A stretch of DNA of 38,343 nt from a virus: IMG/VR virus record IMGVR_UViG_3300030098_001220, positions 1 through 38,343 of that record, one strand, 5' to 3'. The position numbers and the translations under genes are program-made. Positions 1-7,175 of the stretch are shown here, one piece after another; the stretch's first letter is position 1, and every line of letters begins with the position of its first letter. The notes under the pieces are model-generated. The model saw only the letters and a list, made by a program, of their open reading frames with translations, made no database searches and was not told the origin of the DNA.

Positions 1-2042
1 CTTTCATACATTGCAATATCTGTTGGTCCTGACCACCCATCTTCACAATATGTGTATAATGCATCACACGTACCGTCCCATGTGTCATCACAACAGTAAG
101 GATCTACTTGTATCACCCACTCAAAACAAGCGTTAGGAATGTAATATACATCACCAGAGTTACACCCAGCACTATAATAACACGAACTGTCTGCCACGTT
201 AGCAAGCGGATTGTAATTAATAGCGGTCGCATCAGTGCAGCCAGACAAAGGATAAATACAGCTACCATTATCAGTATTTGCATTATCGTCATAATTAAGT
301 GCTGTGCTGTCAGTGCATCCATAATAGTAAGGTATACAGTTTCCATTATCAGTATTACAAGTATCACAATAGTTCCACATCGTTGGATCAATGCACCCAA
401 ATATTACAGGTATACAAGACCCATCGTCAGTGTTAGCTAACGAATTATAATTAAAGGCTGCACCATCAGTACAGCCCCAGACAACGGGTATGCATGAACC
501 ATCATCTGTATTCGCTAATATGTCGTAATTAAAAGCCGTACTATCTGTACAACCTAATACAACATCTATACACGTACCATCATCAGCGTTTGCTAATGGG
601 TTATAATTTATTGCATCAACATCCATACATCCGTATACAAAAGGAGTACAAGATCCATTGTCTGTATTAGCAAGAGGATCAAAATTAAACATTGTACTAT
701 CTGTACATCCATATATAAATGGTATGCAACTTCCGTTGTCAGTATTTGCAAGTATATTATAATTAAACATACTAGCATCTGTACAACCATATATGTAAGG
801 TATACATGTGTCAGACGCTGTAGCTAACGGATCGTAGTTAAACATTGTTGGGTCCATACATCCATACACATAAGGTATACAAGAACCAGCTATTTCTACA
901 TTTGCTAAAGGATCATAGTTATATGCTGTACTGTCCATACATCCTAAAACAACTAAAGTAGCACATGACCCATCATCATAATCGTAAGATGCATCATACT
1001 CTAAATATATAGGATTAGTACATCCTGGATTGTAATAACAGCTACCATCGTCTGTGTTTACAGAATCATCATAGTTTACTGCTAAACTGTCTATACAACC
1101 ATATGTTCTTTCTATACAGTTGTTGCCACAATAAGGCTGACCTGTAATAGGAAAGAATGGTGGTATAGGATTAACAAAACCACCTGATATATCTATAGCT
1201 ACATAATCCTCAGAATATAACTTATAACCACATTGTACTGCTGTAAAGTCTGATTGCTGTGTTATCTCAAATACTGCTCTTACAGGATAACCTGCTACTA
1301 AATTTATAAAGAACGTTGTATCAAAACCATCTACTAATGTATATGTTCCAATGTCTTGATAATTAAACGGTGGTAATAAACTAGTTGCTTGTGCTAACTT
1401 TAAACTAGATCCAGCCCAACCGTTACCAGCTAAATCTGTTAATTCTAACTCATGCATACAGCTATCTATGTTTATATCTGTATTAGCTGAGTCTATATAG
1501 TTATATGCTAGTGAGTCTGTACATCCGTATATTCTTGGTGTAAAACACATACCTGTGTCTAATGTAGCCGCTAAATCAAACTCTACATAGCTACTATCCA
1601 TACACCCAAATACTGGTGGGGGCGGAGGGCATCCTGACGTATATATTGTATCAAATATTTGATAACCAAAATCTGCACCATCAAGTTCCCATATAGTATC
1701 TCCACATTGTTCTATATATACAGAACCATCATTACCACCCCATAAACTACCAGCAATACCATCACCATACAAATCGTTTATAACAATATAAAAACTATCA
1801 ATAGGTGCACAAGCTGCAGCATATTGCGGTTCATAATCTATAATACCTGTGTATGGTCCACCTTGCATTAATGTATCACCAAAGAAAGTCATTATATACC
1901 AAGATGTTTCTTCTGGATATTGATCAGGGTTTATTGTAACGTTTAAACTCCACGTACCTGGAGGGCACTGTCCAAATGTTGTAGCTACAGTAAATACTGT
2001 AACCATAATTAGTGCATATAATATTTTTGTAAAATTATTCAT
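1..2042 (-). CDS. Exported Cys-rich tandem-repeat surface protein (partial, runs off the window start)
   Basis: An open minus-strand frame starts at the ATG at 2042-2040 and runs without a stop to base 1, giving at least 680 residues; the C-terminus lies outside the window. The N-terminus is a typical signal peptide (MNNFTKILYALIMVTVF, then VATTFGQ), so the protein should leave the cytoplasm. About 120 residues of a domain with acidic and aromatic residues follow, then a proline run (GCPPPPP). After that come about 14 copies of a 26-residue repeat of the form GC-[TM]-D-x3-x-NY-x2-x-A-N-x-D-x-GSC, broken once by a domain of about 110 residues. The repeat is shared with the 1468-residue protein at 7176-11582. 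The start overlaps the stop of the upstream gene as TAATG, so it is translationally coupled. A surface or adhesive role is inferred; a signal peptide is odd for a virion protein. A type IX secretion C-terminal domain cannot be checked here. Confidence 0.85.
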   Translation of the reverse strand, partial: MNNFTKILYALIMVTVFTVATTFGQCPPGTWSLNVTINPDQYPEETSWYIMTFFGDTLMQGGPYTGIIDYEPQYAAACAPIDSFYIVINDLYGDGIAGSLWGGNDGSVYIEQCGDTIWELDGADFGYQIFDTIYTSGCPPPPPVFGCMDSSYVEFDLAATLDTGMCFTPRIYGCTDSLAYNYIDSANTDINIDSCMHELELTDLAGNGWAGSSLKLAQATSLLPPFNYQDIGTYTLVDGFDTTFFINLVAGYPVRAVFEITQQSDFTAVQCGYKLYSEDYVAIDISGGFVNPIPPFFPITGQPYCGNNCIERTYGCIDSLAVNYDDSVNTDDGSCYYNPGCTNPIYLEYDASYDYDDGSCATLVVLGCMDSTAYNYDPLANVEIAGSCIPYVYGCMDPTMFNYDPLATASDTCIPYIYGCTDASMFNYNILANTDNGSCIPFIYGCTDSTMFNFDPLANTDNGSCTPFVYGCMDVDAINYNPLANADDGTCIDVVLGCTDSTAFNYDILANTDDGSCIPVVWGCTDGAAFNYNSLANTDDGSCIPVIFGCIDPTMWNYCDTCNTDNGNCIPYYYGCTDSTALNYDDNANTDNGSCIYPLSGCTDATAINYNPLANVADSSCYYSAGCNSGDVYYIPNACFEWVIQVDPYCCDDTWDGTCDALYTYCEDGWSGPTDIAMYE
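168..1607 (-). repeat. Array of about 14 Cys-rich 26-residue (78-bp) coding repeats
   Basis: In the minus-strand frame the segment encodes about 14 units with two conserved cysteines (GC at the start, SC near the end), a central NY or NF and an acidic DDG or DNG. Two units lie near 1607-1450 and twelve more run back to back from 1100 to 168. The units are diverged in DNA sequence but constant in length, which points to old duplication under protein-level selection. Each unit has two cysteines, so one disulphide per unit, and an Asp/Asn-rich loop that could bind calcium; both are inferences. Confidence 0.85.
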
Positions 2043-2758
2043 TATAAACTATTTCTATCTTTTATGTCTGCTTCTATTAAAGCTATGTCTGCATCGCTTA
2101 CCAGTTCGTTGAAAATAACTACTTCAAAAAACTTAGCTCCAATAGCTGTAGCAGCTGTAGCACCTAGTCTAATTATTGAAAATGTTCCAGCAGCTGTAAT
2201 TGGAAAAGCACCGCCTAAAGAAGTATCGTCTTCAAAAAAATCAACGTTATTACTACCATCTCTTTGAAGTCTAAATAAAGCTTTGCTAGTACTAGGAGCC
2301 GTTGCTGCTATTGGTGCACTATCAGAAACTCCTCCAAATTTAAATCTAAACTTAGCGTCATTATTACCATGAGACATTCTAAAAAAGTTTGTTCCACTAC
2401 CTTGAAGTATTGTTTCTGCATTTAAATCATCCGCCACATCTAAAACCATGAATATAGTAAAAGCACCTGTTAAATCCATTTCAGTAGTAAAGTTTGCTTC
2501 TGGTCCTGTGCCACTAACATCTTGCTTTAAATGTAACGCCCCGCCAGTAAATTCTACTCTATCATTTGTACCAGCTGAAGCATCGTCTATAGGATTACCT
2601 TGGCCACTACTATCAGCCCATATAATTCTATCGCCATCGTCTGATTGACCTTCGTTAAACTTTAGCCATGTTTGTATACCAGATACATTAGCTATGCTAA
2701 ATGCTGATAACGGTCTATTACCACTAGATGATGTTGTATTTGATATTCCTAACCTCAT
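2042..2758 (-). CDS. Concanavalin/LamG-like jelly-roll protein, probable adhesin
   Basis: 238 residues. The pattern SGIQTWLKF, then WADSSGQGN, VEFTGGALHL and a row of alternating beta-strands (AFTIFMVLDV, FRMSHGN, KFRFKFGG, FFEVVIFNE) is that of the concanavalin A-like/LamG jelly-roll fold, which usually binds glycans or acts as a receptor-binding module. No signal peptide is visible. It lies between an exported thioredoxin-fold protein and the exported repeat protein and overlaps both neighbours at TAATG junctions (2758 and 2042), so the three are translated together. Binding a host surface sugar is likely, but the ligand cannot be told. Family assignment is from pattern only. Confidence 0.6.
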   Translation of the reverse strand: MRLGISNTTSSSGNRPLSAFSIANVSGIQTWLKFNEGQSDDGDRIIWADSSGQGNPIDDASAGTNDRVEFTGGALHLKQDVSGTGPEANFTTEMDLTGAFTIFMVLDVADDLNAETILQGSGTNFFRMSHGNNDAKFRFKFGGVSDSAPIAATAPSTSKALFRLQRDGSNNVDFFEDDTSLGGAFPITAAGTFSIIRLGATAATAIGAKFFEVVIFNELVSDADIALIEADIKDRNSL

Positions 2759-3114
2759 TAAAATTTACTCATTATTAGTTCGTCTATATAGTTTTGTACC
2801 TCTTTTCTTGTTGCCTGCATAGCAAAACTAAGATCTGCTTGAAATCTTTTTACTTCTTCGCCATCATCAAATATTATAATAGTTGGTACTACAGCTATTT
2901 GATATTTCTTTTGTAAATCATTATTGTCTATCATATGTGATTCTTTATCACAATCTCCTAGTTTGTTAAACCACTCTACGCTGTTTTGTTCATTCCAACT
3001 AGCATTAAATTGCATCGCGGTCACCTGAGCTGAGCACGTAACACAAACCAGCAATAATGGCAATACTAGCAAGTATGTCGCAAATGTTTTCCATATTAAA
3101 TTTAGTTTTTTCAT
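2758..3114 (-). CDS. Exported thioredoxin-fold protein lacking the CxxC active site
   Basis: 118 residues. Residues 1-30 form a signal peptide (MKKLNLIWKTFATYLL, then a hydrophobic stretch ending CSAQ). The rest fits the second half of a thioredoxin: FNASW at 36-40 in the place of the usual F-x-A-x-W-C-x-x-C, the cis-proline VVPT at 75-78 followed by the strand IIIFDDGEEVKRF, and a C-terminal helix. The cysteines expected just after W40 are replaced by NEQN, so a disulphide reductase activity is not expected; the only Cys residues are in the signal peptide and at 55. The role may be structural or a decoy in the periplasm. The start codon abuts the stop of the upstream gene (TAA-ATG). Confidence 0.65.
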   Translation of the reverse strand: MKKLNLIWKTFATYLLVLPLLLVCVTCSAQVTAMQFNASWNEQNSVEWFNKLGDCDKESHMIDNNDLQKKYQIAVVPTIIIFDDGEEVKRFQADLSFAMQATRKEVQNYIDELIMSKF

Positions 3115-3390
3115 TTATCTTAATTCATCAATCTTATCTTCCATTCTAATCATTCGCTCTTCTAATTTTTTAACATCATCGCGTGTTTCTATAATTGTAT
3201 TACGAATGTTTATATCCTTCATATCAAATTCCATTTTTGATACTTCAGGTTTTGGAAGTTCTTTTGCTTCTGATATGTCAGCTTGTAATGTAAACCACAT
3301 ACCAACAAGAGTAAAAATAAGTGCAGCTATGCCTGCTAATGTTTTTATACTTATTTTAAAGCTAGTGTCTTCGTTTAATTCTTTTGCCAT
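3115..3390 (-). CDS. Small membrane protein with coiled coil (holin- or spanin-like?)
   Basis: 91 residues from the ATG at 3390 (MAKELNEDTSF). A GTG four codons upstream, at 3402, would give 95 residues, but the ATG has the AAAATAAAATGGCA context shared with other late genes and follows the stop of the 28-residue ORF by one base. There is one membrane segment near residues 17-36 (TLAGIAALIFTLVGMWFTL), then a charged region rich in Lys and Glu that should form a coiled coil (ETRDDVKKLEERMIRMEDK). One membrane helix plus coiled coil fits a class III holin, an inner-membrane spanin or a tail accessory protein. Which of these it is cannot be decided from sequence, and no endolysin is seen next to it. 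Confidence 0.65.
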   Translation of the reverse strand: MAKELNEDTSFKISIKTLAGIAALIFTLVGMWFTLQADISEAKELPKPEVSKMEFDMKDINIRNTIIETRDDVKKLEERMIRMEDKIDELR

Positions 3391-3391
3391 T

Positions 3392-3478
3392 TTATTTTTC
3401 ACAATTAACAGAACAGTGCCCTAAACACACTTTTCCAAAAGTTAAAAATTTAATTATATTACATAGTGTCTTTTTCAT
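3392..3478 (-). CDS. 28-residue Cys-rich micro-protein
   Basis: A tiny ORF: ATG at 3478-3476, TAA at 3394-3392, product MKKTLCNIIKFLTFGK followed by VCLGHCSVNCEK. It fills the only gap between two late genes: it starts 2 bases after the TAG of the 344-residue protein and ends 1 base before the ATG at 3390. This exact packing, in an operon whose genes touch everywhere, is the main evidence that it is real. It has four cysteines (6, 18, 22, 26) and a short hydrophobic stretch (NIIKFLTF), so it could be membrane-associated or bind metal. The function is unknown. Confidence 0.6.
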   Translation of the reverse strand: MKKTLCNIIKFLTFGKVCLGHCSVNCEK

Positions 3479-3480
3479 AT

Positions 3481-4515
3481 CTAAAATATTATATAGTTTA
3501 TACCTAATTTAAAATCGTACCACTCTTTGTTCCAATACTTATTGTATTTACCTTCAATAAAGCATCCTAAATTTTTAGTAGCTTTTAGTCCAAATATTAA
3601 TCCCCCTGAGTAATCATACCACTGCTCTCCATTATTGAAGTTGTGGTATGAGTATTGTCCGCCATCATCATAGTGATAAGGCATTAGGTTACCCCAGGAA
3701 TGTAACCAAAAGTTTTTCTTATAATAGTAATAATCAAATCCTACTACTATTGAATATTGCCATTGATTAGCTAGTGCATTTCTTTTTTTCTCTACATACT
3801 CTTCTAGCACCTGTGGTATAACCACCTCATTCCAAACTTCTGCACTAGTAGCAACAACATTTCCATTAGGATCACTATACTCAGATTCATATACATCAAC
3901 GTTATATCCCTGTTCAATAGCTAGCTGAGTGTAGTGTAAATTACCAGATTGCATTGTCCATTCTTCTAATGGATCATAACCGTATGGTTCAGCTAATCTA
4001 GTAACTCCTCCAAAATTAAACGATAACTTTTTGTTACCTCGTAATCTAAATCTTTGCGTTGCTTCATAGTATTCTATGTCTGCAAACCCATCTTTAATAT
4101 ACTCTACTTTTGTAAACCAAATAGGTCTTACATATCGTATAAAATGATGTTGATCTAAATACTCTATACCTTCTTGTCTTTTATATTCTATCTCAAATAG
4201 ATACTCAAAGGGATTTCTTCCTACACTTGCTGCATCAGAAAAAGATGTTTCTGTACCATCTTTAAACGGTGATGTGCCTTCATATTGAAACCTTTGTATC
4301 TTACGTATGCCCATAGCTAATGAATAGTCATACGGGGTACGTATTGTATCATATACAAGACTACTACCATCTACAGAATATACTTCTCTATCTGATAGTG
4401 ATGTGCCGCCATTTGCTGCTACATAGAATGTAGAAAACTTAAAAGCTTTTCTAAACTGTGCAGTTGCAGATAGTGACGCAAAAAGAAATACTAATATAAG
4501 TACTCTCAATTTCAT
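3481..4515 (-). CDS. Exported outer-membrane-like beta protein
   Basis: 344 residues. Residues 1-20 are a Bacteroidota-type signal peptide (MKLRVLILVFLFASLSATAQ). The mature part is rich in Tyr, Trp and Phe with alternating strands (FEYLFEIEYKRQ, WQYSIVVGFDYYYY, YDYSGGLIFGLK, LGCFIEGKYNKYW) and ends in a strand with a terminal Phe (LGINYIIF), all typical of outer-membrane beta-barrels. A barrel protein in a phage late operon is unusual. It could change the host surface, help lysis, or be an exported relative of a host protein. The stop is 2 bases before the 28-residue ORF. No family was recognised. Confidence 0.6.
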   Translation of the reverse strand: MKLRVLILVFLFASLSATAQFRKAFKFSTFYVAANGGTSLSDREVYSVDGSSLVYDTIRTPYDYSLAMGIRKIQRFQYEGTSPFKDGTETSFSDAASVGRNPFEYLFEIEYKRQEGIEYLDQHHFIRYVRPIWFTKVEYIKDGFADIEYYEATQRFRLRGNKKLSFNFGGVTRLAEPYGYDPLEEWTMQSGNLHYTQLAIEQGYNVDVYESEYSDPNGNVVATSAEVWNEVVIPQVLEEYVEKKRNALANQWQYSIVVGFDYYYYKKNFWLHSWGNLMPYHYDDGGQYSYHNFNNGEQWYDYSGGLIFGLKATKNLGCFIEGKYNKYWNKEWYDFKLGINYIIF

Positions 4516-4518
4516 ATA

Positions 4519-4884
4519 CTATGCTTTACTAAACTGTGCGTATTCAAGTACACAAGAAGCAGTATATGCCTCTGCTTTAACAGTTAAACCACTGTACATA
4601 GGAATAAATGCAAACTCTCCTACATCAAGTCTTATAACTGCAGCATCTCCCAGTTTAATTTGTAAAAACGCAGCAGCATTGCTAGATGAAATATTTTTTA
4701 TGTATAGATAAGAAAAAGCACTATTACTAGCTAGCACGTCTTGTGCAGATCCAGTTGCTATTGATTTTCTTGATACATTTGTAGTAGGTTCTCCAACTAC
4801 TAATACATCTGATACACTTAAATTTAAAACATCGCTTGTAGCAGTGCTACTATTTAACGTTAATTTTGTTGTTAATGTTGCCAT
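4519..4884 (-). CDS. Small beta-rich virion-like protein
   Basis: 121 residues, rich in Ser, Thr, Ala and Val, with predicted beta-strands (FSYLYIKNIS, AAFLQIKLG, VIRLDVGEFAFIPMYSGL) and no signal peptide. The pattern of a small beta-sandwich with a run like 'LDVGEFAFIPM' is seen in phage tail or head accessory proteins, but no named family was recognised. The start at 4884 has the context TAAAATAAAATGGCA, identical to the fibre-like gene at 7158. It sits in the distal virion part of the late operon, 3 bases before the outer-membrane-like gene. Confidence 0.5.
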   Translation of the reverse strand: MATLTTKLTLNSSTATSDVLNLSVSDVLVVGEPTTNVSRKSIATGSAQDVLASNSAFSYLYIKNISSSNAAAFLQIKLGDAAVIRLDVGEFAFIPMYSGLTVKAEAYTASCVLEYAQFSKA

Positions 4885-4909
4885 TTTATTTTATGATTAA
4901 TAATTAATA

Positions 4910-5206
4910 TTATGAAGGTGTTACACCTGTTCTTGCATATGCTAAAACCTTACCACTATCTAATTCAATAGAAGTAAAGTTTCCATATATAGTCATACCT
5001 TTTGGTATTGAAATTGTCGCTGCTGCATCTGTAATATTTGTTGTACACTCTGAAGTGTCTATAACAGAGTCTTCTAATGCAGCTATTGCAAAGTATGGCC
5101 CAGTGTGCTCAACTGTGTCGTCAATCATATGCACAACACCTGGAGCCATAGTTTCATTTAAATTTTTTACTAAGCTTAATAGTAAGCTTTCTGATACTGT
5201 TGACAT
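4910..5206 (-). CDS. Small hypothetical virion-like protein
   Basis: 98 residues with no signal peptide. The second half (TISIPKGMTIYGNFTSIELDSGKVLAYART) looks like a small beta domain of the kind found in phage head or tail decoration proteins; the first half is helical. The ATG overlaps the stop of the upstream 133-residue protein (TAATG at 5208-5204), so the two are coupled. The function is unknown; the virion assignment is from context. Confidence 0.45.
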   Translation of the reverse strand: MSTVSESLLLSLVKNLNETMAPGVVHMIDDTVEHTGPYFAIAALEDSVIDTSECTTNITDAAATISIPKGMTIYGNFTSIELDSGKVLAYARTGVTPS

Positions 5207-5607
5207 TATTCTATAATTTTATCTATGTTAATAATTTGTTCTCCAGTAATATCTGCTGGCAAGCAGTCTTCTGGTATACCATGCAATTCAATTTCAGTTT
5301 CTTCTAATAGTAGTTTGTCTATCTCAGCTAACTGTTCTTTACGAGCATCAACAAGTTCCTTATTCTCTTCCTCTAATTTAGCTATCGCTTCATCATCTTT
5401 CTGATTCATAAGAACCTGCATTTTTTGTGATAGTCCTAAAAACTCTTCTGTAGGCTTACTAGCCTCTTCAATATCTTTAAGTTCTTCTTGAATAGTTCTA
5501 ATATTCTTAGATACTAATAATCCAAACTTAACTCCTTTCAGTTGTTGTACTGCTGTTAGTCCGTTAAATAATTCAACAAACTCACCATTTTTCATTTTTA
5601 CTTTCAT
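5206..5607 (-). CDS. Coiled-coil protein, possible tail-fibre chaperone
   Basis: 133 residues. Residues 1-35 are a small folded part (MKVKMKNGEFVELFNGL). Residues 36-105 are highly charged Glu/Lys heptads (IRTIQEELKDIEE, EAIAKLEEENKELVDARKEQLAEIDKLL), predicted as coiled coil. It lies directly after the fibre-like gene and overlaps the next gene at TAATG. Small coiled-coil proteins in this place are often fibre assembly factors, which is inference only. Confidence 0.5.
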   Translation of the reverse strand: MKVKMKNGEFVELFNGLTAVQQLKGVKFGLLVSKNIRTIQEELKDIEEASKPTEEFLGLSQKMQVLMNQKDDEAIAKLEEENKELVDARKEQLAEIDKLLLEETEIELHGIPEDCLPADITGEQIINIDKIIE

Positions 5608-5634
5608 TTTGTCTATATAATTAATTGGTTAATA

Positions 5635-7158
5635 TTAAGCGATTCTGTACATAGTTACTGCACTAGCGCCTGTTCTTCTTATCCTGAATCTGCCAACACC
5701 TGCATATCCTGCATCGTCAACGTCATCTTGTGATTTTACTTTCATGTTACCTAGAAGTGTTACACCTGTTCCTCCAGTAAGAGTAATATCAGATGTACCG
5801 TCTGTAGCTAAACTAATTAAACTAAAATCAAAACTATCATTATCTGCTGTTAAAGACAGTCCTGATATTAAATTAGATGCTGTATCTGTAGCTTTACTTC
5901 TATCAGCTGTAGGTGTACATTTTATAATACCTGTCAAAATATTAGCTGCAGATAATGCTGTAGTGCCATCATCTGTTTCAGCTTCAGCTCCTTGATATTG
6001 TATAAATGCTGCTGTACTAGATGCTCTTGCATAAATAGGTTTTGCTTTTACAAATAGATTACCTGTTTCTACTGATACATCTTGACTAGTATCTACAGTT
6101 AATGCTGTAGTTACTGATCCTCCGCTTGTATATGTTCTTAATAATACATTACCTGCATCTCCTGATGCTGCATCTCCTCCAGATAGTGCTACATCACCTC
6201 CATTACCAGATCCTGTAGCAGTACCTGCTGAAAGTCTTAAATCACCACCATCCATATTTCCACCACCTGCAGTAGCTGCGTTTATAGCTAAAGTGGCACC
6301 ACGAGTTCCAGACGCTGATGTTGTAGTTTGAATAGTGTATATAGATTGATATGCAGCAGTGTTACCTATTGTAATTACTGTAGCTGTACTACCTTGTATA
6401 TTTAATTGACCTGTAGCTTCACCCGTAGTTAAAGTTGACCCAGAATCATTAAGTATTGTTTTACCATTAGTATGTACATATATACCTCTATCAGATCCAT
6501 CATCACTAATATAGTTAGTATTAAGATCAATATTAAAACTACCTGTATCTAAATTAGATGCTAAACTTGCTAAACTAGCTGCAAGTGTAATTGTACCTGC
6601 ACCATTAGTAACAGTCATATTAGCTCCAGCTGTAAGTGTTGCTACTGATGGAAAGCCATTAGTTGCATTACCTATTAGTAGTTGTCCATTTGTAGACATT
6701 GCATCTGTAGCTGCTATTACATTATCTGCACTAGCGTATAGTAACTGCCCTTTAGATATTGTAGATAATCCTGTACCTCCATTTGTAACTCCACATTCTC
6801 CTGTAACTGTACCTGAAAAATCCATTCCAGATAAAAATCCTGCTGTTGTATTATTACATAAGCTAAGATCTATACCTGCTTCTAATACTGTTAATACTAT
6901 ATTACTTGAACTAGTTGCTACTGTTAACAAACCTGTGTCTCCAGAAGCAATACCCTTAAATACTATCTGATTTTTATTTGTTAGTGTTGCACTAGTATAT
7001 ATTGTTTCTGAACTTGTACCTGCTGTAGAAACTGCTGGAAACAACGTTTGTAGTTGTAACTTTTTAGCAGCTTTTGTACTAGAGTTAGCTACTAATAAAA
7101 ATTCATTAGCATCTACGTTAGTTTTTGAAAGGGTACTTAATGATGTTATTTCTGCCAT
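5635..7158 (-). CDS. Tail fibre/spike-like protein
   Basis: 507 residues. The N-terminal part (residues 1-45) resembles a virion-attachment module (MAEITSLSTLSKTNVDANEF). Middle sections carry the degenerate motif GGTGLSTISKGQLLYAS followed by NGQLLIGNATNGFPS, which recurs in many phage tail fibres as a beta-stranded shaft. A Gly/Thr/Ser-rich part follows (DGGDLRLSAGTATGSGNGGDVALSGGDAASGDAGN) typical of fibrous trimers. The C-terminal about 35 residues (VGRFRIRRTGASAVTMYRIA) are basic and end the fibre. Receptor contact or shaft function is likely. The start has the same TAAAATAAAATGGCA context as 4884. Confidence 0.7.
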   Translation of the reverse strand: MAEITSLSTLSKTNVDANEFLLVANSSTKAAKKLQLQTLFPAVSTAGTSSETIYTSATLTNKNQIVFKGIASGDTGLLTVATSSSNIVLTVLEAGIDLSLCNNTTAGFLSGMDFSGTVTGECGVTNGGTGLSTISKGQLLYASADNVIAATDAMSTNGQLLIGNATNGFPSVATLTAGANMTVTNGAGTITLAASLASLASNLDTGSFNIDLNTNYISDDGSDRGIYVHTNGKTILNDSGSTLTTGEATGQLNIQGSTATVITIGNTAAYQSIYTIQTTTSASGTRGATLAINAATAGGGNMDGGDLRLSAGTATGSGNGGDVALSGGDAASGDAGNVLLRTYTSGGSVTTALTVDTSQDVSVETGNLFVKAKPIYARASSTAAFIQYQGAEAETDDGTTALSAANILTGIIKCTPTADRSKATDTASNLISGLSLTADNDSFDFSLISLATDGTSDITLTGGTGVTLLGNMKVKSQDDVDDAGYAGVGRFRIRRTGASAVTMYRIA

Positions 7159-7175
7159 TTTATTTTATTGTTATG

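Noticed and set aside
108-790. Reading frames on both strands (108-440 plus; 113-400 and 608-790 minus)
   Set aside because: They are shadows of the open repeat-coding frame on the minus strand; their composition is not protein-like, and that frame has a signal peptide and regular repeats.
168-1100. Regularly spaced DNA repeats that might be a CRISPR array
   Set aside because: The unit is about 78 bases, diverged at DNA level, and encodes a constant 26-residue Cys motif; there are no identical short repeats with unique spacers.
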